NCBI RefSeq assembly: GCF_004342165.1
Contig: NZ_SMAL01000012.1
Coordinates: 1 to 64,000, forward strand
Direction of reading: 5' to 3'
Length of the DNA: 64,000 bases
From: Natranaerovirga pectinivora
GTDB taxonomy: Bacteria > Bacillota > Clostridia > Lachnospirales > DSM-24629
The translations under genes and the position numbers were made by a program. Numbering within the stretch: the stretch's first letter is position 1; every line of letters begins with the position of its first letter. Under the pieces are notes generated by a model. That model saw only the letters and a program-made list of their open reading frames with translations. It was not told where the DNA came from and ran no database searches. Positions 29,340 through 39,954 of the stretch are shown here, piece after piece.

Positions 29340-30401
29340 GTGAGACGCCTTAACATAGAGTTAGTAAAGGGAGATGAAATTCTAGCAAGGTCAATATATA
29401 CTAGTACCAATAATATTTTGCTTAATAAAGGAGTTCAGATTAAGAAAGCATATATTAGCAAATTAAAAGAATTGGGAATTGAATATATTTATGTTGATGA
29501 TGAGCTTTCTAAAGGAGTAGAATTACAAGATTTTATAGAAGAAGAAACAAGAGAAAAAAGTAAATCAGAAGTAAAAAACGTTTTGGAAAAATTTAGTGCT
29601 CAAAACAAACTTGAATTATCAACTCTTGTAAATTCGGCAGATGAAATTATAGAAGATATCTTATATCAAAAAGAAATATTAATTAATATTACTGATATAA
29701 GAAGAAAAGATGAGTATATCTATGGTCATTCAGTAAATGTATGTGCGCTTTCTGTTTTAGTAGCATTAAAATTAGGTTATAATAGAAAAAGGGTTAAAGA
29801 TATTGCCATTGGTGCATTATTACATGATTTAGGAAAAGTACTAATACCTAATGAGATTATAAATAAAGACGTTTTAAGTGAAAAAGATAAGGAAGAAATT
29901 AAAAAACACGTTATTTATGGATATGAAGCTGTAAAAGACGAAAGTTGGCTAAGTCCTGTTTCAAAAGTGGTGATATTAACTCATCACGAAAGGGTTAATG
30001 GGTCAGGATATCCTTTTGGTTGGGAAGGAGAAAAAGTTCACGATGCAAGTAAGATCGTTGCTATATGTGATACTTTTGACGCACTCACAACAAGAAGAAT
30101 ATTAAATAAGCCAAGTAAAGTGTACGAAGTAATAGAGTATTTTATAAGTCAATCAGGTATTTTATTTGATGAAAAAATCTTAAAATGTTTTATTAACAAT
30201 ATTGCCGTATATCCATCAGGTATTGGTGTATTAACAAATGAAAATGAAAAAGGAATAGTTTTAAAACAAAACAAAGATTTTCCTTCAAGACCTATCATAA
30301 GAATAATTGAAGATTCATCGGGTAATAAAGTTGATGATTGGAGAGAAGTGGATTTAACAAAAGCATTAACAACTTTTATAACAGATACTATCGAAATATA
30401 A
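29340..30401 (+). CDS. HD-GYP domain protein (putative c-di-GMP phosphodiesterase)
   Basis: The product (353 aa) has a short N-terminal domain and an HD-GYP domain: His130, HD at 162-163, His190, HH at 215-216 and GSGYP (221-225). The usual HHExxDGxGYP carries Asn for Asp (HHERVNGSGYP). The metal ligands are present, so hydrolysis of c-di-GMP is plausible. The start is GTG with GGGAGGG upstream. There is no TM or receiver domain. No c-di-GMP riboswitch was seen in its leader. Confidence 0.88.
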   Translation: MRRLNIELVKGDEILARSIYTSTNNILLNKGVQIKKAYISKLKELGIEYIYVDDELSKGVELQDFIEEETREKSKSEVKNVLEKFSAQNKLELSTLVNSADEIIEDILYQKEILINITDIRRKDEYIYGHSVNVCALSVLVALKLGYNRKRVKDIAIGALLHDLGKVLIPNEIINKDVLSEKDKEEIKKHVIYGYEAVKDESWLSPVSKVVILTHHERVNGSGYPFGWEGEKVHDASKIVAICDTFDALTTRRILNKPSKVYEVIEYFISQSGILFDEKILKCFINNIAVYPSGIGVLTNENEKGIVLKQNKDFPSRPIIRIIEDSSGNKVDDWREVDLTKALTTFITDTIEI

Positions 30402-30483
30402 CTTGAAAAAAACTAACTAATTATATATAATAATATTGAATTGAACATTAAATTGGTATACAATAATAAAATAATTTAAAATA

Positions 30484-30740
30484 ATGATGATGGAAGCTAA
30501 GATTAAATAAAACATTTTCCAGAGAGACGGTGTCTGGTGAAAACCGTTATGTTTTGTTAATCCCTCCACTTCCGGAATTGCTGGTGATAAGTCAGAAGGG
30601 TAGTATCCTTTATCATACTAATGAGTGGTCGTTTACGACAATTTGGGTGGCAACGCGGAAATCTTCGTCCCATTTAAACTTTTCTTATGTCTAAAGTATA
30701 GTTGACATAAAAAAGTGATGGGGATGTAAGATTTTTTTTA
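30484..30740 (+). promoter_or_regulatory. T-box riboswitch of serS
   Basis: Stem I is closed by GGAAG (30492-30496) and CTTCC (30569-30573). The loop before the closing strand shows specifier TCC (30565-30567) followed by A, a serine codon. The T-box GGGTGGCAACGCGG is at 30645-30658. The terminator pairs ATCTTCGTCCCAT with ATGGGGATGTAAGAT and ends in a T run (30661-30740), with an inserted extra stem (TTATGTC/GACATAA). Uncharged tRNA-Ser should favour read-through. Confidence 0.93.
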
Positions 30741-30780
30741 TTGTATAGGAAAAACCTAGCCATATAAAAAAAGTAACAAA

Positions 30781-30866
30781 ATTAGAAAAACTTGTGAGCA
30801 GGAACAAAGGTGACTTCAGATAGAAATTAACAAATGTTTTTGAGAGTGATGAAGTCACTTTGTCTG
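30781..30866 (+). repeat. Family B intergenic repeat
   Basis: The element starts ATTAGAAAAACTTGTGAGCA, continues GGAACAAAGGTGACTTCAGA and ends GATGAAGTCACTTTGTC, so its halves are inverted copies. It lies between the T-box terminator and serS. It closely resembles the copy at 52883. Confidence 0.75.
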
Positions 30867-30873
30867 TATATAA

Positions 30874-32163
<1,290 letters not shown>

Positions 32164-32209
32164 TTAGAGGTAAAATTGAGAGATTCCTTCTAAGGACCTG
32201 AATTTTTTC

Positions 32210-32260
32210 CTTTCAATGAAGCGCGTGACTCTTGTGGGAATAAGAGTCAGAATTTGAGTA
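32210..32260 (-). repeat. Family A repeat, half copy (module 1)
   Basis: On the minus strand ACTCAAATTCTGACTCTTAT and CAAGAGTCACGCGCTTCATT match module 1 of family A. The GACTCTT/AAGAGTC stem is kept while its loop differs. Confidence 0.65.
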
Positions 32261-32276
32261 ATAATAGTTTGTCTAG

Positions 32277-32312
32277 ATTTAGGGGTAAACATATATATGT
32301 TCACCCCTAAAT
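32277..32312. terminator. Hairpin between convergent serS and arsR-like genes
   Basis: ATTTAGGGGT and ACCCCTAAAT pair around AACATATATATGTT, which is itself palindromic. The site lies between convergent genes and is probably a shared terminator, although the T tracts are weak. Confidence 0.6.
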
Positions 32313-32326
32313 TTATGCTACAATCA

Positions 32327-32608
32327 TTACTCACACCCTGGGTATAAAGATTCAATGATTTTAAAAGCCTCATCATCTACAACTTTGTAAACAATTTCTA
32401 ATCCATTTCTTGTTCCTTCTATTATACCTGCTGATTTCAATTTTCCAATATGCTGTGATACGGTTGATTGAGGTATACTTAGACAACTTTGTATATTTGA
32501 AACTTTACAAGTTTCTTGTTTTACTAATCCATGCACAATACACAATCTTACCGGATGGCCAAGAACTTTTAAAATATCTGCTGTTCGATTATATTTTGAT
32601 ACATCCAC
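32327..32608 (-). CDS. ArsR-family winged-helix repressor
   Basis: The product (93 aa) starts with KVLGHPVRLCIVHGL and carries the HTH LSIPQSTVSQHIGKLKSAGII, the ArsR/SmtB signature. Cys residues sit in the KQETCKVSNIQSCL helix pair and near the end (YPGCE), so a metal or thiol signal is possible. The usual ELCVCDL metal motif is absent. The start is GTG 32608 with GAGGTG six bases upstream; the frame opens nine bases earlier inside that site. No partner gene is adjacent. Confidence 0.88.
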   Translation of the reverse strand: MDVSKYNRTADILKVLGHPVRLCIVHGLVKQETCKVSNIQSCLSIPQSTVSQHIGKLKSAGIIEGTRNGLEIVYKVVDDEAFKIIESLYPGCE

Positions 32609-32797
32609 AAAAATCACCTCATATTCTTCAAGTAAGTTTAATATATATAAATATTATAATACACACTAATAGTATACTCAATAATAATATAAAAATTTAT
32701 AAAACAAAAGCACTTATAGATTTTATTTTTGCTAGACAACTGGTTCAATAAATGATATAAAGATAATTAATGATTTTATTATAAAGGAGGTAGGAAA

Positions 32798-33673
32798 ATG
32801 TTTAAATATCTTTCCTCTATAGGTTTTAAGAGTTTAAAAAACAAGAAGTCCTATAGTAAACTTGTAGATTTAGCAATACTAGAACCAACAGAAAAATACA
32901 TTTCTAATTTTGGAAAAGATACAATAAAAATGGAAGTTATAAAAAAAGTTGGCAATAGAATTAATATTATGATTCGTGGTGAAATAGATGAATCAGAAGA
33001 CAATATAATTGATTTAGTGATTCCCTATTATATAAGTAAATATATGATAGATACAAGCGAAATAGATATAGAAAAATTAAATGATAAAGAGGAATACTAT
33101 GTTACATGTGAAGAAACAAATACGGGGATTCCAATTACTTTTTATCTCCAAAATGTTGTTGATTATTTAGATGTAGAAAACAAAAAAAATATTTATATTG
33201 AAGGAATAAATTTAAGTGGTTTTTGCGAAGATGGTTATATACTTCTGCCAATTGAAAAGGATGAAATTGAAGAATTATTAGATGAAGAAGAAGAAGAGTT
33301 TAGAATGGAATTATTGAAGGCTGCAAGAGACGGCGATGAAGAAGCTATAGAATTACTAGCTTTAGAAGAAGAAGAAACAAACGAAATTATCGAAGATAGA
33401 ATAAAAAATGAAGATCTATTAAGTATAATTGATGGGTATTTTATGCCTTATGGAATAAAAGGGGATGAATACTCTATACTTGCTACCATAAAAGAAATTG
33501 AAATAGTAAAAAACGATGTAACAGGAGAAGAAGTGTATTTATTAGGAATAAAATGTATAGGGTTAAAAATGGAAGTTTGTATTAATAAAGAGCAACTAGT
33601 AGGTGAACCGGCAATTGGAAGAAGATTTAAAGGTATTGTATGGTTACAAGGTATCGTTAATTTTAGTGAATAA
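32798..33673 (+). CDS. DUF3881-like protein
   Basis: The product (291 aa) begins MFKYLSSIGFKSLKNKKSYSKLVDLAI and is acidic, with a run of Glu/Asp near residues 155-200 (LLDEEEEEFRMELL). It has no signal, TM or known catalytic motif. Length and N-terminus fit DUF3881, a family described mainly from Lachnospiraceae. Function is unknown. AAAGGAGGT precedes the ATG. It appears to be a single-gene unit. Confidence 0.75.
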   Translation: MFKYLSSIGFKSLKNKKSYSKLVDLAILEPTEKYISNFGKDTIKMEVIKKVGNRINIMIRGEIDESEDNIIDLVIPYYISKYMIDTSEIDIEKLNDKEEYYVTCEETNTGIPITFYLQNVVDYLDVENKKNIYIEGINLSGFCEDGYILLPIEKDEIEELLDEEEEEFRMELLKAARDGDEEAIELLALEEEETNEIIEDRIKNEDLLSIIDGYFMPYGIKGDEYSILATIKEIEIVKNDVTGEEVYLLGIKCIGLKMEVCINKEQLVGEPAIGRRFKGIVWLQGIVNFSE

Positions 33674-33734
33674 GAACAAAGTGGCTTCATCCATTCTAAA
33701 TTACAGAACATTTAAGGGAAGTTACTTTGTTCTT
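33673..33734 (+). repeat. Family B-related inverted repeat
   Basis: AGAACAAAGTGGCTTC at the left and GAAGTTACTTTGTTCTT at the right are near-perfect inverted ends about 30 bases apart, directly after the DUF3881 stop. The shape is that of family B but the interior differs. Confidence 0.65.
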
Positions 33735-33809
33735 TACATATAAAATTTTTTAAACCAATTTTTCTTTCTTAAAAAAGTACTTACTTACTATAGAACAAAG
33801 TAGATAATA

Positions 33810-34379
33810 TTATTGGATAATAATATTATCTATTTCATTCCAAAAATCAGAGATTTTAGGGGATGATAAATCTTCTCTAATGGGAACTTCAATGAAGGGT
33901 ATTTCTATATTAATTTTTTCTAGTTCTTCAGCTAATATCTCAGATAAAATGCCAAGTTGCTTAGGGTAGTTTAAAGGGGTATTGTCTGATTCAATTATGG
34001 ATTCTGTGTGATATTTATTTTCTTTGTGCTTACCCCAATATACACTACAGGTAGGGCTTCCTTGAACGCCCAGAAAAGCCAACAAATCGTGTTTGTTTTC
34101 AACCAGTTCTTTAACCATAAGTAAATCTTTATTTATTAGATTGACACAATTTGTTTTAAACATAACATTATTATACTGTTCTCTTCCTTGAGGATTTCTT
34201 ATATAACCCATAACCATAAACTCAGGACAAGGTAATTGGATAATGGCTATGTTTTTTTCTAGAAAGTAAGAGCATATTTTTTTTGGTAAATAGAAATTCT
34301 TACCTAAAATATGAACACGACAATGTGGATTCAATAAGCAATGGCTAAGAAGAACAAATCGTCTTTGTTTTTTTGACAT
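33810..34379 (-). CDS. TudS-related putative desulfidase (CD3072-like)
   Basis: The product (189 aa) has three cysteines in conserved settings: SHCLLNPHCR near 13, QLPCPEF near 50 and GSPTCSVYWG near 108. These match the thiouracil desulfurase (TudS/DUF523-like) family, which holds a 4Fe-4S cluster and removes sulfur from thiolated bases. The CD3072 subgroup in Clostridia has no proven substrate. AGAGGTG precedes the ATG. Confidence 0.82.
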   Translation of the reverse strand: MSKKQRRFVLLSHCLLNPHCRVHILGKNFYLPKKICSYFLEKNIAIIQLPCPEFMVMGYIRNPQGREQYNNVMFKTNCVNLINKDLLMVKELVENKHDLLAFLGVQGSPTCSVYWGKHKENKYHTESIIESDNTPLNYPKQLGILSEILAEELEKINIEIPFIEVPIREDLSSPKISDFWNEIDNIIIQ

Positions 34380-34527
34380 AGAATCACCTCTAATCTAGTA
34401 TAACCTTAAAATAACTACATAAACATAAAAAAAGTTGGCTTAAAAAACTTTTTAAATCATAATAAATAAAAAAAGAATAATTGATAAAAACTATTCTCTA
34501 GCTAATTTTTTAGAAAGAGGTGCTTTT

Positions 34528-35487
34528 ATGCGAATTAGAATAGGGTACGTTGCAATATCATTAAATCTACCAAAAGTAACATCTTCTAGCACAGTTACCT
34601 TTAGTCATTATAGTAAATTACCTATAGAAGATAGATTAAACAAATTAAAAAAGGTAACAGCGTCTAACTTAGATGATTTAAAAACAATTATAGAATATAA
34701 TATAAAGAAAAACTTTCACTTTTATAGAATGACCTCAAAGGTAGTTCCACTGGCAACTCATCCAGAAGTAAATGACTGGCATTATCTAAAATACTTTGCT
34801 CCAGATTTTAAAATAATTGGAGATTTAATTAAAAAATCTGATATGCGTGTAGATACTCATCCAGATCAGTTTGATGTTATTAATTCTCATAGAGAGGAAG
34901 TGTTTAAAAGTACAGTCGTTGATTTAATGTATCATAATGATATTTTTGAAGCTATGGGTATTAATCATCCCAAAATGATCATTCATGTTGGAGGAAGCCA
35001 TGGGGGTAAGGAACTAGGAAAAGAACGATTTATAAAGAATTTCAGAAGAATGCCACAGGAAATTCAAAGTAAAATCATACTAGAAAATGATGATAAAATA
35101 TATAATATTATAGATGTATTAGATATTTGTAAGGCATTAAAAATACCTATGGTATTAGATGTCCATCATCATTTATGTAATGGTAGTAAAGAAATAAAAT
35201 TAGAAGAGTATATAGAAGAAATATTATATACTTGGCAGAATGAAAGTCTTGTTCCTAAAATCCATATATCTTCTCCTAGAGAACACGAATTAGACAGGAA
35301 GCATTCAGATTTTATAAATATTGATGATTTTATTAAAGTAATTGAAGTTTTTAAACCTTATAATAGGGATTTCGATATAATGTTAGAAGCTAAGAAAAAA
35401 GACTTAGCACTTATTAAGTTAGTAGAAGATATAAAAACAAGTCAACCACAATGGATATGGGAAGATGAATCAACATTAATTTTTTAA
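34528..35487 (+). CDS. uvsE: UV damage endonuclease UvsE
   Basis: This TIM-barrel, metal-dependent enzyme (319 aa) nicks DNA 5' to UV photoproducts. Conserved segments are RIGYVAISLNL, YRMTSKVVPLATHPE, RVDTHPDQFDVI, MIIHVGGSHGGKE, ILENDDK and LDVHHHLCNG. Histidines and acidic residues of the metal site are retained. AAAGAGGTG precedes the ATG. UvsE is frequent in spore formers. Confidence 0.95.
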   Translation: MRIRIGYVAISLNLPKVTSSSTVTFSHYSKLPIEDRLNKLKKVTASNLDDLKTIIEYNIKKNFHFYRMTSKVVPLATHPEVNDWHYLKYFAPDFKIIGDLIKKSDMRVDTHPDQFDVINSHREEVFKSTVVDLMYHNDIFEAMGINHPKMIIHVGGSHGGKELGKERFIKNFRRMPQEIQSKIILENDDKIYNIIDVLDICKALKIPMVLDVHHHLCNGSKEIKLEEYIEEILYTWQNESLVPKIHISSPREHELDRKHSDFINIDDFIKVIEVFKPYNRDFDIMLEAKKKDLALIKLVEDIKTSQPQWIWEDESTLIF

Positions 35488-35568
35488 ATATTTCTAGATT
35501 TAAGCTTTACAGCACTATAGTATATAATTATAATTAAATTTGAAAAGTCAATAGTTAAGGAGTAAAAA

Positions 35569-36201
35569 ATGAGACTGAGAAATGTAAAAGGCGCAAAAGA
35601 AATATTAGAAAATCATACTAGAATTTTCGAAGAACCTTGGTTAAACAAAGGTCAATGGGCTAAAGTATTTGATAATAAGAATCCTATACATATTGAAATT
35701 GGTATGGGAAAGGGACAATTTATTAGTACGTTAGCTAATAATAATCCTAATGTCAATTATATTGGTTTTGAAAAATATTCTAGTATTGTTGCAAAAGCAA
35801 TTGAAAACTTAAATAATGTTAAGAATAATAATCTTGTTTTGGTAAGAACAGATGCTCAGAAAATAGATGAAATATTTTCTTTAGGCGAAATTGAGAGAGT
35901 TTACCTGAATTTCTCTGATCCTTGGCCAAAAGATAGACACTATAAAAGACGATTAACTTATAAAGATTTTTTAAATAAATACAGTAAGATATTAACAAGG
36001 GATGGAGAAATTCATTTTAAAACAGATAATAAAGATCTTTTCAATTTTTCATTAGAACAACTAGAAGAATGTAAATGGCAATTAAAAAATGTTACATATG
36101 ATTTGCATAATACAAATATTAAAAATAATGTAATGACAGAGTATGAAGAAAAATTTTCAAAAATGGGCATTCCCATCTGTAGGTTAGAAGCTAATAAATA
36201 A
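35569..36201 (+). CDS. trmB: tRNA (guanine-46-N7)-methyltransferase TrmB
   Basis: This SAM-dependent enzyme (210 aa) modifies G46 in the tRNA variable loop. The SAM motif is IEIGMGKGQFI near residue 43, and the signature NFSDPWPKDRHYKRRL is near 120. AAGGAG precedes the ATG. It may share a transcript with the small gene that follows 68 bases later. Confidence 0.96.
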   Translation: MRLRNVKGAKEILENHTRIFEEPWLNKGQWAKVFDNKNPIHIEIGMGKGQFISTLANNNPNVNYIGFEKYSSIVAKAIENLNNVKNNNLVLVRTDAQKIDEIFSLGEIERVYLNFSDPWPKDRHYKRRLTYKDFLNKYSKILTRDGEIHFKTDNKDLFNFSLEQLEECKWQLKNVTYDLHNTNIKNNVMTEYEEKFSKMGIPICRLEANK

Positions 36202-36269
36202 ATAGGTCCCTGAAACAATTATATTTTATTGGAATATAATAATATAAGAAATGGTTAAGAGGCTTAATT

Positions 36270-36428
36270 ATGAAAATGAGGAACAAAATTTCACATAAGA
36301 TAGCTCATATGACTTATGGTAAAAAAGGTTTTAATAAAACACCAGCTAGTATATCTAAAATCCTTGAAGATGTAGATGAAGTTATAGAAGATGTCTTCAA
36401 GACTTTAAAAAAAGACAAAAAAAAGTAA
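36270..36428 (+). CDS. Small basic protein of unknown function (52 aa)
   Basis: The protein runs from MKMRNKISHKIAHMTYGKKG to a lysine-rich end, with an amphipathic middle (ISKILEDVDEVIEDVFKTL). AGAGGC lies eight bases before the ATG. A strong terminator starts just before the stop codon, which supports a real transcription unit. No family is recognised. Confidence 0.65.
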   Translation: MKMRNKISHKIAHMTYGKKGFNKTPASISKILEDVDEVIEDVFKTLKKDKKK

Positions 36429-36452
36429 AGGAAATTTTTCCTTTACTTTTTT
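36419..36452. terminator. Bidirectional terminator
   Basis: AAAGTAAAGGAAA and TTTCCTTTACTTT pair around a short T loop, with A and T runs on the flanks. It serves the 52-aa gene and the converging protease gene. Confidence 0.93.
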
Positions 36453-37408
36453 TATAAAAATTCTATTAAAATACTCAGGGATGCAAAAATAAAAATACAA
36501 ATGTATATATGTATTGTAACAATTTTATTTTTTTCCTTTGAAAAAGTAGTAATTTCAGGAGCATCAACTTCAGATTTAATTTTAGGATTAAAAATAGATT
36601 TAATATGATTAAGTCTATCATTATATTTAGCTAACCCATAAAAAATAAATAAGGCAATAGGTGCTGTAAATAGTAATAAAATAAAAGTAATTATAATTCC
36701 AGAGATTACTTCAACATTACCAGTTAACTCCGTTGTCTCAGCTAATTCTGTTAATTCAATGTTAGACAATGCTCTTAATAGTAAAACAGGAATAGTATTA
36801 ATTACAAAATGAGCAAGTATTGATGAAAAAATGGAATCAGTTACTTCAACCAATAGAACAAAAATAAATCCTAAAACAATGGCATATAGAAATTGATTAA
36901 TATTCATATGAATCATTCCAAAAATTAAACTGCTAAGTAATGTTGCTTTTAATATTCCAAATTTACGATAACTATTATATAAAATGCCTCTACATAAGAT
37001 TTCTTCTGTAATTGAAGGTAATACAGCAATTAATAATATAGCAATAAAAAAAGGTATCTCCGTAAGGTTAACTAGCGTACCTTCAATATGATTTGTAGCA
37101 AATAATTGAGAGAGTAAATTAATAAACCAACCTACAGGAAGAATAAATAAACTAAAACCAATAATAGATATTATTTCGTATAAAGTAATGGGTTTAATTC
37201 TTAGTAAGGCCTTCAAATTTTTGTTATTAATAATTAAAAAAATTAAAATAGGCAATAATAAAAATCCTAATTGAGGTATTAGTATTCTATAATAAATATC
37301 ATCATTTAGATTAAATAATCTTAAAATATCAGAATAAAAAAATGAACCGATAATACTTATTAAAAAAATGGTTAATGTAAATCTATTAACTTTAATAATT
37401 TCTTTCAT
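36452..37408 (-). CDS. CPBP-family intramembrane metalloprotease
   Basis: This integral membrane protein (318 aa) has about eight TM helices and the CPBP (Abi/CAAX-like) motifs: Glu135-Glu136 and Arg140 in EEILCRG, His167 in FGMIHMN and a later HFVINT histidine. Such proteases cleave within membranes, and some give bacteriocin self-immunity. The target is unknown. AAGGAGGT precedes the ATG. Confidence 0.9.
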   Translation of the reverse strand: MKEIIKVNRFTLTIFLISIIGSFFYSDILRLFNLNDDIYYRILIPQLGFLLLPILIFLIINNKNLKALLRIKPITLYEIISIIGFSLFILPVGWFINLLSQLFATNHIEGTLVNLTEIPFFIAILLIAVLPSITEEILCRGILYNSYRKFGILKATLLSSLIFGMIHMNINQFLYAIVLGFIFVLLVEVTDSIFSSILAHFVINTIPVLLLRALSNIELTELAETTELTGNVEVISGIIITFILLLFTAPIALFIFYGLAKYNDRLNHIKSIFNPKIKSEVDAPEITTFSKEKNKIVTIHIYICIFIFASLSILIEFL

Positions 37409-37580
37409 GTAACAACCTCCTTATTCTAGTTTATGATAAATAGTATAGCAGAAAGACTAATAATTTAAAATAGTTTCTATATAATAGATGATGGGTTTAA
37501 AAATATTTTAAGGTTTACCACTATGTAGTATTAAAAAATAAAAAAAGTTTATAATAAATAGTAGAAAAAACAAAAAAACG

Positions 37581-37609
37581 TTGACCATATTGATATATTG
37601 TAATATAAT
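37581..37609 (+). promoter_or_regulatory. Promoter of trxA
   Basis: TTGACC (37581-37586) and TATAAT (37604-37609) are 17 bases apart, about 45 bases before the trxA start. Confidence 0.8.
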
Positions 37610-37654
37610 AATATTAAGAAGAGTAATTTTTTTATTTTAAGGGAGGAATTTATT

Positions 37655-37972
37655 ATGTCATTAGCATTTACAGATTCTAATTTTGAAAATGAAGTTTTAC
37701 AATCCAATGTTCCTGTTTTAGTTGACTTTTACGCAGATTGGTGTGGACCTTGTAAGATGATGTCTCCAGTTATCGATGAATTAGCTAAAGAATTTGAAGG
37801 CAAAGCTAAAATTGGCAAGTTAAATGTAGATCAAAATGGTGTTATCGCACAAAAATATAAAGTTATGAGTATTCCAACAATGCTTGTAATTAAAGATGGT
37901 CAAGTAGTAGACACAATTGTTGGCGCTGTACCTAAACAACAAATAGAAGCAAAAATTAATGCACATGTGTAA
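37655..37972 (+). CDS. trxA: Thioredoxin
   Basis: This 105-aa cytosolic disulfide reductase carries the active site WCGPC (29-33), the cis-Pro loop MSIPTM near 73 and the KDGQVVDTIVG end. GGGAGG precedes the ATG. It is a single-gene unit with its own promoter and terminator. Confidence 0.98.
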   Translation: MSLAFTDSNFENEVLQSNVPVLVDFYADWCGPCKMMSPVIDELAKEFEGKAKIGKLNVDQNGVIAQKYKVMSIPTMLVIKDGQVVDTIVGAVPKQQIEAKINAHV

Positions 37973-37983
37973 TCTTAAAAAAG

Positions 37984-38015
37984 AAACTTCATTCTAAAGA
38001 GAATGAAGTTTTTTT
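37984..38015 (+). terminator. Terminator after trxA
   Basis: AAACTTCATTCT and AGAATGAAGTTT pair around AAAG and are followed by a T run. It may also serve the converging gene at 38026. Confidence 0.93.
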
Positions 38016-38025
38016 AGCTATTGTT

Positions 38026-39225
38026 TCAGAGTATATCGGGGCTTTTGTTTTCTAACTTTTTATTTATTAATTTATTGAATAAGTAATTTAGAACTGCAAA
38101 AATAGGAACCCCTAAGAACATGCCAACTACACCAAATAAAGCACCACCTATAATGATAGAGAAAATAACCCAAAAGGGTGTAAGGCCAGTAGAGTCCCCT
38201 AAAATTTTTGGACCGAGGTAAAGGCCATCAAATTGTTGTAATGCAAATATTATGATTGCAAACCAAAAAGCTTGCATTGGATTTATTAATATAAGTATTA
38301 AGATTCCAGGGATTGCACCAATAAATGGACCGAAATACGGAATCATATTGGTTATTCCAATTATTATGCTTAACAATAGGGAATATTCAATTCTAAAAAT
38401 AATTAATATAATAAAACATAAAATACCAATAATTAAAGAATCCAAAGCCTTACCAATTACAAAATTAGAAAAAATTCTATGAGACTCTTTAAAAATTATA
38501 ATTAAATTTGACGCTTTTTCTTCAGGAAAAAAGGCATAAATAATCTTTTTGCTTTTTACTAAAAATAATTCTTTTTCATTCATTAAATAAAAAGCAATAA
38601 CAAAAGCCAGTATTAAGTTTATTAATCCGGTAACAATAGAAATTGAGAATCCATATAAAAAGGGTAAAAATTTTGTTAATGCTTTTCTAGATTCTTCTAC
38701 TATATTTGGCAGGTAGCTATTAATTGTATTTTTAATTATTTCTACGTCAACGGTTGGATAATGTTCAAATATATGTTCAATAGTTGATTCAAAAAGTAAA
38801 GATGTATCATTAAATATTCTAGGTAGATTATTAACATTATCAATCATATCGTCTATACTTTTTGCAATCTGTGGAATAACATAGACTAGAGTTAAACCTA
38901 AAAATCCAATGACTATAATATATACGATTAAAATAGAAAGAATTCTTTTTAATTTTAAATTGTTTATTCTATACTTTTTTATGCCAAGGTTGGAAACAAA
39001 ATTCTTTTCTACCCAAGTTATTAAAGGTAATAATAAATATGCAATTAAGAAAGCAATCAAAAATGGAGAAAGTACATTAATGATAGATCTAAAAACCCCT
39101 CTTGTTGCAGTCCAATTTCCAATGAATAAATAAAAAAGCATAGAAAAGATAATAACAAAAAAAGCATAGACACTAATAGTAAAATACTTTTTATTTGATT
39201 CAAATTTATTATTATTTTTATTCAT
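38026..39225 (-). CDS. AI-2E/PerM-family transporter
   Basis: This polytopic membrane protein (399 aa) has about eight TM helices, a central extracytoplasmic region (about 120-200) and the C-terminal GITNMIPYFGPFIGAIPGI and LGPKILGDSTGLTPFWVI segments typical of the AI-2E exporter family. Members export small molecules or Na+. The substrate is not predictable. GGGAGGA precedes the ATG. Confidence 0.9.
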   Translation of the reverse strand: MNKNNNKFESNKKYFTISVYAFFVIIFSMLFYLFIGNWTATRGVFRSIINVLSPFLIAFLIAYLLLPLITWVEKNFVSNLGIKKYRINNLKLKRILSILIVYIIVIGFLGLTLVYVIPQIAKSIDDMIDNVNNLPRIFNDTSLLFESTIEHIFEHYPTVDVEIIKNTINSYLPNIVEESRKALTKFLPFLYGFSISIVTGLINLILAFVIAFYLMNEKELFLVKSKKIIYAFFPEEKASNLIIIFKESHRIFSNFVIGKALDSLIIGILCFIILIIFRIEYSLLLSIIIGITNMIPYFGPFIGAIPGILILILINPMQAFWFAIIIFALQQFDGLYLGPKILGDSTGLTPFWVIFSIIIGGALFGVVGMFLGVPIFAVLNYLFNKLINKKLENKSPDIL

Positions 39226-39301
39226 AGTACTATCCTCCCGAAAAGCTTATAATAGTATTATAATGGTAAATTCTCAGAACATCAATGAAATATATGTAAA
39301 A

Positions 39302-39330
39302 AAAATCTAGTAATTATACTAGATTTTTCT
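39302..39330 (-). terminator. Terminator after the CBS gene
   Basis: AAAATCTAGTA and TACTAGATTTT pair around ATTA and on the minus strand run into T, just after the stop at 39337. Confidence 0.9.
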
Positions 39331-39336
39331 CTTTCT

Positions 39337-39759
39337 CTAATGACGTGCTTTTTCAGTTATATCATTTAAAACTTCCCCAGCTTCATCTTCTAATATATAT
39401 GTTTGTGACATGTCACCAAGAGAAATAATGCCTTTTATCTTATCATTATCTACTATAGGAATTCTCTTGATCTGATAATCTGACATTAAATCAATAACAT
39501 GATCAATATCATCTGTTGGTGTTGCTGTAATTACCTTTGTTGTCATTACATCCGATGATTTTAGAGTGTTTATATCTTTGTCAGAGGCAATACCTCTTAT
39601 TACAATATCTCTATCCGTAATAATGCCTTTAAGGGTGTTGTTATCAATAACTAAAATGGAACCTACGCCAGTTGACTCCATCATTTTACATATTTCTTTT
39701 ACACTTGTATCAGTACAACAACTTATTATTTCAGTAGTCATTATCTCTTTTGCTAACAT
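39337..39759 (-). CDS. Tandem CBS-domain protein
   Basis: The product (140 aa) consists of two CBS motifs: IMTTEIISCCTDTSVKEICKMM...GIITDRDIV and VMTTKVITATPTDD...GIISLGDM. Such proteins usually bind adenine nucleotides and regulate a partner. No effector domain is attached and the role is unknown. TAGGAGGA precedes the ATG. Confidence 0.93.
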   Translation of the reverse strand: MLAKEIMTTEIISCCTDTSVKEICKMMESTGVGSILVIDNNTLKGIITDRDIVIRGIASDKDINTLKSSDVMTTKVITATPTDDIDHVIDLMSDYQIKRIPIVDNDKIKGIISLGDMSQTYILEDEAGEVLNDITEKARH

Positions 39760-39954
39760 AGTTGTCCTCCTATAATAAAAAAATAAGGTTTATAAGATAC
39801 TTATTTAGTATTAGAAAAGATACTATTTTTATTCAGATAAATCCATTCTAATATGATGGAGTGCAAATCTCAAATTAAAATATAGCATAAAAAATTTGAC
39901 AATGTCTATAAAGAATAGTTAAATAGTATATATCAAAAATAAGGAGGTATTTTT

